A program made the position numbers and the translations under genes. This document shows, piece after piece, positions 1 to 5,043 of a stretch of 5,043 nucleotides of DNA; position 1 is the first letter of the stretch, and every line of letters begins with the position of its first letter. The stretch is taken from assembly GCA_946885335.1 (NCBI GenBank), contig CAMPGG010000259.1, positions 1 to 5,043 of the forward strand. Direction: 5' to 3'. The notes beneath the pieces are model-generated. The model saw nothing but the letters and a program-made list of their open reading frames with translations, was not told the DNA's origin and did not search any database. The stretch comes from an uncultured Chitinophagaceae bacterium (GTDB lineage Bacteria > Bacteroidota > Bacteroidia > Chitinophagales > Chitinophagaceae).

Positions 1-792
1 GATGATCACCGCATCATTGAAGGCCAGGCAACGGTGGCCATTGAAATTTTGGCCAGTGAACCGGAAATAGATTATTTATTTGTACCCGTTGGTGGTGGTG
101 GATTATGTGCAGGTATGGGAAAATACTTTCAGCAACATTCCCCTTCAACAAAAATAATCGGTGTGGAACCTGAAGGCGCCCCTTCCATGAAAGCAGCCCT
201 GGAAGCGGGTCACCCGGTTGTATTGGATGAAATAGAAAGATTTGTTGACGGTGCATCCGTTAAACAGGTTGGCGAAATTACGTTTAACTATTGCCGGGAA
301 GTATTGTACGACATGCACCTGGTGCCCGAAGGAAAAGTTTGTTCAACCATCCTCCAACTGTATAATGAAGAAGCCATCGTGGTGGAACCGGCAGGCGCTT
401 TATCCATCACGGCACTTGAAGATTACGCGGATGAAATAAAAGGAAAGAAAGTAGTTTGTGTAATCAGTGGCAGCAACAATGATATTGACCGGATGCAGGA
501 GATCAAAGAACGTTCCCTGCAATACGAAGGATTGAAACATTATTTTTTGATCCGTTTTGCACAACGCCCGGGTGCATTGAAAGAATTTGTAAACCTGGTA
601 TTGGGTCCGCACGATGATATTACCCGGTTTGAATACATGCAAAAACACAATAAAGAAACGGGGCCGGCCCTGGTTGGCATTGAATTAAAAAGCAGGAATG
701 ATTATAAATTATTGTTAGATAACCTTCATCGCTATCATTTTCAATTTACCGAATTAAAAAAAGATGATGACCTGTACGGTTATATGATCTGA
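1..792 (+). CDS. ilvA: Threonine dehydratase (threonine ammonia-lyase), 5'-truncated by window edge
   Basis: Biosynthetic threonine dehydratase converts L-threonine to 2-oxobutanoate and ammonia with PLP in the cytoplasm, the first committed step of isoleucine synthesis. The reading frame is open from base 1, so the GTG at 34 is an internal valine (the context E-G-Q-A-T-V-A-I-E-I is a conserved family stretch) and not a start. Of 263 visible residues, the PLP-phosphate glycine loop V-P-V-G-G-G-G-L lies at about 28-35, V-E-P-A-G-A at 128-133, and S-G-S-N-N-D at 156-161, where S-G-G-N-N is more usual. Residues from about 173 onward (L-K-H-Y-F, then R-P-G-A-L) form a single ACT-like regulatory domain, as in the short IlvA class of about 400-420 residues. 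Roughly 150 N-terminal residues, including the PLP-binding lysine, lie outside the window. The single regulatory domain argues against the longer two-domain E. coli type; whether isoleucine inhibits it cannot be read from sequence. Family identification is firm. Confidence 0.95.
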   Translation, partial: DDHRIIEGQATVAIEILASEPEIDYLFVPVGGGGLCAGMGKYFQQHSPSTKIIGVEPEGAPSMKAALEAGHPVVLDEIERFVDGASVKQVGEITFNYCREVLYDMHLVPEGKVCSTILQLYNEEAIVVEPAGALSITALEDYADEIKGKKVVCVISGSNNDIDRMQEIKERSLQYEGLKHYFLIRFAQRPGALKEFVNLVLGPHDDITRFEYMQKHNKETGPALVGIELKSRNDYKLLLDNLHRYHFQFTELKKDDDLYGYMI

Positions 793-825
793 TAGAAAGG
801 AATTGGCAGTTCAATAAAAATTTGC

Positions 826-1662
826 ATGATTAAAAAGATTAGTATCCAGGGTTATGAAGGCAGTTTTCACCAAATTGCCGCCCAGCATTATTTGGGAAAA
901 GATATAGAAGTAATTCCCTGCGCAACATTTAAGGAAGTTGTAAAGATCGCGGCAAACGCAAAAGAAAGTGATGGTGGATTTATGGCGATTGAAAATTCAA
1001 TTGCCGGAAGTATTCTGCCTAATTATTCCCTTTTAAGAAAGAGTAATTTGAGAATCGCAGGAGAAATTTATCTCCGCATCAACCAGCACCTGATGGCCAA
1101 CCCGGGTGTTTCACTGGAAGATATCAGGGAAGTACACTCCCACCCGATGGCCTTACTGCAATGTGTAGACTATTTGGAAAAATACCCGCATTGGAAATTG
1201 GTGGAAACAGAAGATACCGCTTTGAGTGCAAAACATATTCACCAGCACCGAAATAAACATGCTGCTGCAATTGCCGGTGACCTGGCAGCAAAGATCTATG
1301 GACTGGATATTCTTGAACGTCGTATTCAATCCAACAAAAAAAATTATACCCGTTTCCTTTATTTACAAAGAGCTGATGCGGTAAAAGAAATATCAGATTC
1401 CAACAAAGCTTCCATCAATTTTAATGTTCATCACAGCATCGGCAGCCTGGCAAAAGTCCTTACACAGGTAGCTGAAAAAAAAGTGAATCTCAGTAAGCTT
1501 CAAAGTATGCCCATACCTGAAAAAGAATGGCAATACAGTTTTCATGCTGATCTTGAGTATGAAACTATCGAGCAATTTAATGAAGTGCTCGAAAGCATCC
1601 AGGACTATATTACCGAAATAAAAGTTTATGGTAATTATAAAAAAGGTGAGACGATTATTTAA
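826..1662 (+). CDS. pheA: Prephenate dehydratase with C-terminal ACT domain
   Basis: Monofunctional prephenate dehydratase (278 residues, normal length) converts prephenate to phenylpyruvate, water and CO2 in phenylalanine synthesis. The catalytic domain spans about residues 4-180: the opening G-Y-E-G-S-F motif (9-14), A-I-E-N-S-I-A-G-S (54-62), H-S-H-P (104-107) and the N-Y-T-R-F motif (173-177), whose Thr-Arg-Phe is the family's catalytic signature. The ACT domain spans about 195-275. Its G-S-L (206-208) replaces the classical G-A-L-V, and Q-S-M-P (226-229) stands where E-S-R-P occurs in E. coli PheA, with the same 20-residue spacing. There is no chorismate mutase domain. The ATG at 826 places the first strand (K-K-I-S-I-Q-G) right at the N-terminus, as expected. 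The gene follows ilvA by 33 bases on the same strand, so co-transcription is likely. The only purine-rich stretch (AGAAAGGA, about 794-801) is too far upstream to be a normal ribosome binding site. No other aromatic-pathway gene is visible. Confidence 0.95.
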   Translation: MIKKISIQGYEGSFHQIAAQHYLGKDIEVIPCATFKEVVKIAANAKESDGGFMAIENSIAGSILPNYSLLRKSNLRIAGEIYLRINQHLMANPGVSLEDIREVHSHPMALLQCVDYLEKYPHWKLVETEDTALSAKHIHQHRNKHAAAIAGDLAAKIYGLDILERRIQSNKKNYTRFLYLQRADAVKEISDSNKASINFNVHHSIGSLAKVLTQVAEKKVNLSKLQSMPIPEKEWQYSFHADLEYETIEQFNEVLESIQDYITEIKVYGNYKKGETII

Positions 1663-1686
1663 TTCAGTAATTAACTAAGTTTTTTA

Positions 1687-1735
1687 TGTCAGGCTGAGCA
1701 TGCCTGCCCCGCAGTATTGCGGGGTCGAAGCCGGC
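1687..1735. repeat. Intergenic GC-rich palindromic element (TGAGC...GTCGAAG type, REP-like)
   Basis: This GC-rich patch in an otherwise AT-rich spacer can fold in two ways. One fold is two adjacent hairpins: CAGGC (1690-1694) with GCCTG (1702-1706), then CCCCGCA (1707-1713) with TGCGGGG (1718-1724), a perfect 7-bp stem with loop GTAT. In the other, GGCT (1692-1695) pairs with AGCC (1729-1732), followed by a possible tandem G-A mismatch (G1696/A1728, A1697/G1727), enclosing the same GC hairpin. The combination CTGAGC...GTCGAAG is, from memory, a common dispersed intergenic palindrome in Bacteroidota genomes. Only one copy is in the window, so repetition is inferred. No T-run follows the stem on either strand, which argues against a simple intrinsic terminator, though an RNA-level role (3'-end stabilisation after pheA) remains possible. 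Confidence 0.6.
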
Positions 1736-1788
1736 GAATAAAATTTAATAATCCATTCTTATATTTATTCACTAAATCAAATTGATTT

Positions 1789-2076
1789 ATGCCAGCTTTT
1801 GTTATCGTTGAAATTTCCATACATGATCATGAAAAATATGAGGATTACAAAAAACTGACCCCTGCAGCCGTAGCTGCATTTGACGGAAGATTTGTTGTTC
1901 GGGGTGCTCAGACGGAATCATTAGAAGGCGACTGGAACCCTGAAAGAATAGTTGTTTTAGAATTTCCCTCTGTTGACCGTGCCAAAGAATGGTGGAATTC
2001 AGAAATCTACTCCGAAGCAAAAAAGATCAGGCAAAGCGCTGCTACTACTAAAATGATTGTGGTTGAAGGTTTTTAA
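1789..2076 (+). CDS. DUF1330 domain-containing protein (small, function unknown)
   Basis: A 95-residue cytoplasmic protein with no signal peptide or membrane segment, matching DUF1330 over its whole length. This family adopts a dimeric alpha-beta barrel (ferredoxin-like) fold and has no well-established general biochemical role. Visible family features are an N-terminal strand (A-F-V-I-V-E-I), Y-x-x-Y (17-20), the G-R-F-V-V-R-G strand (33-39), a G-D-W-x-P-E-R segment (47-53), V-V-L-E-F-P-S (55-61), and A-K-E-W-W-N-S (65-71) with a following Y-x-x-A (74-77), ending in V-V-E-G-F. The ATG at 1789 starts directly on the first strand, so no earlier start is needed. It lies 126 bases after pheA, beyond a palindromic element, so it probably has its own promoter. 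Its stop codon faces that of the GH109-like gene across 15 bases. The neighbours give no clue to its substrate. Confidence 0.9.
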   Translation: MPAFVIVEISIHDHEKYEDYKKLTPAAVAAFDGRFVVRGAQTESLEGDWNPERIVVLEFPSVDRAKEWWNSEIYSEAKKIRQSAATTKMIVVEGF

Positions 2077-2091
2077 ATAATGCTTTCTATT

Positions 2092-3447
2092 TTAGAATTC
2101 ATCATTCAATGCAAACACAGGCTTACGGTACATCCACTTTCCATTGGTGAAATCCGGAAATTCAACGGTTTCATTTCCCCGTTCGATTGATAATTCGCTC
2201 AAAGGTGTAATAGCACTCCATGCTGCTGCATCATAGACATCCATGGGTGGTTCCTGTTTGCGTTTGATAGATTCTATCAATGCATGTATCACATAGAAAT
2301 CCATTCCACCATGGCCCGACCCTTCCGCTTCCTTGCTCCATTTGGCCCATAAAGGATGATCATATTTTTCAAGCCATTCCTTTTGTGATTCCCACTGGTG
2401 CGGCTTAGGTGATTTTCCCTCTATGTAAATACTTTTATTCAGATCCATCCAGATACCTTCGGTTCCCTGCACCCTAAATCCTAATGAATATGGCCTGGGC
2501 AAATTGGTATCGTGTTGTAATAATATCGTTTCGCCATTGGCACAACCAATATTGGTGGTAACCACATCGCCCAATTTAAAATTGATCTTTGCATTTGGAT
2601 GATCATGGCCGCATTTTTTAACGATGTGTTCATGGAGTCCCCTTGCCTTTGATGAAAATGAACTGAGGTTAACCATTCGATTTCCCCTGTTGATATTGAT
2701 ATAATGCGCAACAGGGCCAATACCATGCGTCGGGTACAGGTCACCGTTACGATAAATAGAATGATGTGTACGCCATTGCGCTTCTGACCAGGCTTTGTCT
2801 CCTATTTCACAACCACCTCCATAAGCATTTTTACCATCATTGAATTTTACATCCCGGAGGTCATGCTGGTAACCACCCTGCAGGTGGATCAATTCACCAA
2901 ACAGGCCCTGGCGAACCATATTTAAAACGGCCATTACATCGCGGCGGTAACAAACATTTTCCAGCATCATCACATGTGCATTATGTTTTTCAGCTTCCTG
3001 TACCACATCCCAATGATCCTGCAAAGTAATACCCAGCATCACTTCTGTTCCTACATATTTAATTCCGGATTGCAATGAACCGATGATCATTTCTTTGTGC
3101 CATTCCCAGGGCGTTGCAATGATGACCGTATCCAGCCTTTCTTTATCCAGCATTTTTTTCCACGCATAAGGATCACCGGTATATACCTTAGGCAATTTTT
3201 TATCGGTTTTATCGATCATTGCTTTTGACATGGTCAGCATGCGGTCATCAATATCACAAATAGCCACCACGTCCACATCGCTTCTTCGCAATAACAGGTT
3301 CAAATGATTTTGCCCACGCAAACCCACGCCAATGATGGCAACTCTCACGTTTGATTTCATTACACCCGCAAAAAGGTTAAGGGTTGGAGTTACTGCCAGT
3401 GATGCTGTAGCCAGTGCGGTGTTTCTTACAAATTCCTTCCTGTTCAT
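2092..3447 (-). CDS. GH109-type Gfo/Idh/MocA protein, probable exported NAD-dependent alpha-N-acetylgalactosaminidase
   Basis: This 451-residue protein closely resembles GH109 enzymes such as Elizabethkingia NagA. Those hydrolyse terminal alpha-GalNAc using a tightly bound NAD+ in an oxidation-elimination-addition-reduction cycle. Residues 1-28 form a Tat-like leader: N-R-K-E-F near the start, then an Ala/Thr/Leu-rich stretch, suggesting export of a folded, cofactor-loaded protein. The Rossmann fold begins at 34 with I-I-G-V-G-L-R-G (38-45). Family hallmarks follow: T-P-W-E-W-H (112-117), L-E-N-V-C-Y-R-R-D (162-170), G-G-Y-Q-H-D (191-196), Y-P-T-H-G-I-G-P (238-245), G-H-G-G-M-D (378-383) and P-D-F-T-N-G-K-W (431-438). 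By recalled alignment, E163, Y193, Y238 and H241 match the active-site Glu, two Tyr and His of NagA, so the site looks intact. The ATG at 3447 is kept because it supplies the leader. It is the second gene of a probable operon, 45 bases after the sulfatase. Many GH109-like proteins are uncharacterised, so a different glycosidase or oxidoreductase activity is possible. Confidence 0.88.
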   Translation of the reverse strand: MNRKEFVRNTALATASLAVTPTLNLFAGVMKSNVRVAIIGVGLRGQNHLNLLLRRSDVDVVAICDIDDRMLTMSKAMIDKTDKKLPKVYTGDPYAWKKMLDKERLDTVIIATPWEWHKEMIIGSLQSGIKYVGTEVMLGITLQDHWDVVQEAEKHNAHVMMLENVCYRRDVMAVLNMVRQGLFGELIHLQGGYQHDLRDVKFNDGKNAYGGGCEIGDKAWSEAQWRTHHSIYRNGDLYPTHGIGPVAHYININRGNRMVNLSSFSSKARGLHEHIVKKCGHDHPNAKINFKLGDVVTTNIGCANGETILLQHDTNLPRPYSLGFRVQGTEGIWMDLNKSIYIEGKSPKPHQWESQKEWLEKYDHPLWAKWSKEAEGSGHGGMDFYVIHALIESIKRKQEPPMDVYDAAAWSAITPLSELSIERGNETVEFPDFTNGKWMYRKPVFALNDEF

Positions 3448-3492
3448 ATTTAAAATATTTTTTTGGTTAATGATATTGATTTTAATGTTGAT

Positions 3493-5022
3493 TTATTTTT
3501 GATTGAATTTTGGATCAACGAATTCCCATTCCCTGATATGTGGATGCTGGTGTTCCATTTTTTGAATGCTATCAAATTGCCTGACAATTTCCGGATGTTT
3601 ATTTGCAACATCCGTTGTTTCATTCCTGTCTGTTTTTAAATTGAATAACTGCCATGGAGCGTTTACATCATTTTTTACATTTGTCCTGATCCCCTTCCAA
3701 TCACCCATGCGAATGGCTACCTGCCCACCATTTTCGGGGTATTCAAAATAAATATGTTCATGCGTTTTTTGAGCATTCCTATTTCCTTTTAATGCTGGCA
3801 GAAAAGAAATCCCGTCTGTATTAATTGTTTGCTCCTGGTTTGTAATATCGGCCAGTGTGGCCATTAAATCATACTGGGTGGAGATATGATCGCTTGTTTT
3901 ACCTGCAGGTATAATCCCAGGCCAGCGGGCAATAAATGGAACCCGAATACCACCTTCATAAAGATCCATTTTGTAACCTCTTAATCCATCCACGCTGTTG
4001 AAAAATTTTGTATCAATTCCTTTGCTGAAAGTTGCCCCATTATCACTTGAAAACATGATGATAGTATTTTTATCCAGGCCAAGCTCTTTAATTTTTTGCA
4101 AGATAATCCCCACCTGTTCATCCAGGTAAGTGATCATAGCCGCATAGGTTGATAAAGGATATTTTGTTGCCGCATAGCCATGCTGTCCATAGTAAGGCGA
4201 TTCTTTAAACTGGCCTTTGTATTTATTGATATATTCTTCCGGGGCTTGCAAAGACAAATGAGGAAGCGTATACGGCAGGTAAAGGAAAAATGGTTTTTGC
4301 TTGTTGCGATCTATAAAACCCAATGCCTTTTCAGTCATTTTGGTTATGGCATAATCATTACCCTTATAATAATCAAAATCAGCATCCGTTGCATTGGCAG
4401 GGTCAATCTGCTGGTGAACATTGATCACATGATTGTTCAATGTATCCCATTGGCCATTTTCCCATAAATGTGTTGGATAAAAATTATGTGCTTGTTTCTG
4501 ATCTAATAACCCGTAATAGTAATCGAATCCATGTAACAAAGGATCACCAGTTGTGCCAGTCATTCCCAATCCCCATTTACCAGACATCCCGGTTGCATAA
4601 CCAGCTTTCTTCAACATTTTGGCAATTGTAAAAGTTCCTTCAGGCAATGGCATCTGTCCTCTTTCCGTGCTGTCTGCAAATCCACCTAATTCATAATTAC
4701 CGCGGATGTATGCATGACCACTGTGCTTGCCAGTTAACAGGATAGCCCTCGATGGCGCACAAACAGGCGACCCGGCATAATGCTGTGTAAACCGCATTCC
4801 TTCGGCAGCCATACGATCAAGATTTGGTGTTTTTATCTTTTGTTGTCCATAACTACCTAATTCGCCATAACCCAGGTCATCAGCATAGATGTAAATAATA
4901 TTGGGAAGATTTTTTACACTGTTTTGAACTGTTTTATCCTGGGCATAAATATGCATCGCTGTCAAAAAGCATATAACAGTTAGGATCAATTGAAGAAAGC
5001 GAAAAGAAATATTAATTATCAT
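3493..5022 (-). CDS. Secreted type I (formylglycine) sulfatase, arylsulfatase A-like
   Basis: A 509-residue S1-family sulfatase that would hydrolyse sulfate esters outside the cytoplasm. Residues 1-28 are a Sec signal peptide: a hydrophobic core at about 9-23, with likely cleavage after A-Q (27-28). The metal site is visible as D48 and D49 (Y-A-D-D-L-G-Y-G-E) and D327-N328 (S-S-D-N-G-A). The signature C-A-P-S-R (88-92) followed by L-L-T-G-K has Cys88 for conversion to formylglycine by a separate maturase, which is not in this window. Other active-site candidates are K149 (S-G-K-W-G-L-G), H255 (L-P-H-L-S) and K351 (G-Y-K-M-D-L-Y-E-G-G-I-R-V-P). The usual G-K-W-H-L-G is G-K-W-G-L-G here. The C-terminal subdomain (about 430-505) has the usual M-G-D-W-K-G-I-R and W-Q-L-F-N-L-K-T-D segments. 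The protein is full length, and the ATG at 5022 is chosen because it gives a complete signal peptide. The GH109-like gene follows 45 bases downstream. The substrate is not fixed by sequence; a sulfated amino-sugar glycan is inferred from the neighbour. Confidence 0.93.
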   Translation of the reverse strand: MIINISFRFLQLILTVICFLTAMHIYAQDKTVQNSVKNLPNIIYIYADDLGYGELGSYGQQKIKTPNLDRMAAEGMRFTQHYAGSPVCAPSRAILLTGKHSGHAYIRGNYELGGFADSTERGQMPLPEGTFTIAKMLKKAGYATGMSGKWGLGMTGTTGDPLLHGFDYYYGLLDQKQAHNFYPTHLWENGQWDTLNNHVINVHQQIDPANATDADFDYYKGNDYAITKMTEKALGFIDRNKQKPFFLYLPYTLPHLSLQAPEEYINKYKGQFKESPYYGQHGYAATKYPLSTYAAMITYLDEQVGIILQKIKELGLDKNTIIMFSSDNGATFSKGIDTKFFNSVDGLRGYKMDLYEGGIRVPFIARWPGIIPAGKTSDHISTQYDLMATLADITNQEQTINTDGISFLPALKGNRNAQKTHEHIYFEYPENGGQVAIRMGDWKGIRTNVKNDVNAPWQLFNLKTDRNETTDVANKHPEIVRQFDSIQKMEHQHPHIREWEFVDPKFNQK

Positions 5023-5043
5023 AATTCAGGATGAATATAAAAT

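Noticed and set aside
91..105. GGT/GGA tandem triplet run
   Set aside because: It encodes the conserved glycine loop of the PLP-binding site, so it is not an independent repeat.
34..792. GTG at 34 as the start of a complete 252-residue protein
   Set aside because: The frame is open to base 1, and codons 1-11 encode conserved threonine dehydratase residues, so the gene is cut by the window edge.
1663..1686. TAATTAACTAAG followed by TTTTTT as an intrinsic terminator after pheA
   Set aside because: Only about 3 bp of stem can form before the T-run, too weak for a terminator; the strong GC hairpins lie downstream of the Ts, not upstream.
1760..1767. TATATTTA as a Bacteroidota -7 promoter element (TAnnTTTG) for the DUF1330 gene
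   Set aside because: It matches except for the last base and is well placed before the ATG at 1789, but no TTG-type -33 element sits at the right distance and the spacer is AT-rich, so chance matches are expected.
1822..1831. Perfect 10-bp palindrome CATGATCATG
   Set aside because: It lies inside the DUF1330 coding sequence and is explained by the codons for H-D-H-E; no second copy or operator-like context.
2481..2744. 87-codon - strand frame overlapping the GH109-type gene
   Set aside because: It is an out-of-frame shadow of the same-strand gene, with no family resemblance.
4180..4467. 95-codon open frame on the + strand opposite the sulfatase gene
   Set aside because: It is antisense to a strongly supported, full-length sulfatase and has no recognisable domain; the same applies to the + strand frames at 3566-3751 and 4440-4631.
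5023..5043. Promoter or ribosome binding site upstream of the sulfatase
   Set aside because: Only 21 bases are available. TATATTCA on the - strand is a weak -7-like match and there is no Shine-Dalgarno sequence, so nothing can be supported.

Overview
This 5,043-base window looks like a chromosomal segment of a Bacteroidota bacterium, plausibly Chitinophagaceae or a relative. The reasons are AT-rich DNA with AT-rich leaders and no clear Shine-Dalgarno sequences, a short-form IlvA and a PheA that read like Bacteroidota proteins, an exported sulfatase next to a GH109-type protein, a signal peptide ending in Y-A-Q, and an intergenic palindrome of the TGAGC...GTCGAAG type. The lineage is inferred from recalled sequence patterns; no search was run.

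Left part, + strand (1-1662): the 3' two-thirds of a threonine dehydratase gene (ilvA, cut by the window edge), then 33 bases later a complete prephenate dehydratase gene (pheA). Both serve amino-acid biosynthesis (isoleucine and phenylalanine), both enzymes carry a C-terminal ACT or ACT-like regulatory domain, and they are probably co-transcribed.

Middle (1663-2091): a 126-base spacer with a GC-rich double hairpin, a dispersed-repeat-like element, followed by a small + strand gene for a DUF1330 protein of unknown function. This gene converges on the next transcription unit with only 15 bases between stop codons.

Right part, - strand (5022-2092): a two-gene unit transcribed right to left. 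First is a secreted type I sulfatase with an intact C-A-P-S-R formylglycine motif. After 45 bases comes a Gfo/Idh/MocA-fold protein very like GH109 NAD-dependent alpha-N-acetylgalactosaminidases, with a Tat-like leader. Together they suggest extracytoplasmic removal of sulfate and then of a GalNAc-type sugar from sulfated glycans. That substrate is inferred.

About 94% of the window is coding. I found no RNA genes, insertion sequences, CRISPR arrays or attachment sites, and no convincing new system. The most interesting points are the sulfatase/GH109 pair, the sulfatase's changed active-site motif, and the intergenic palindrome.
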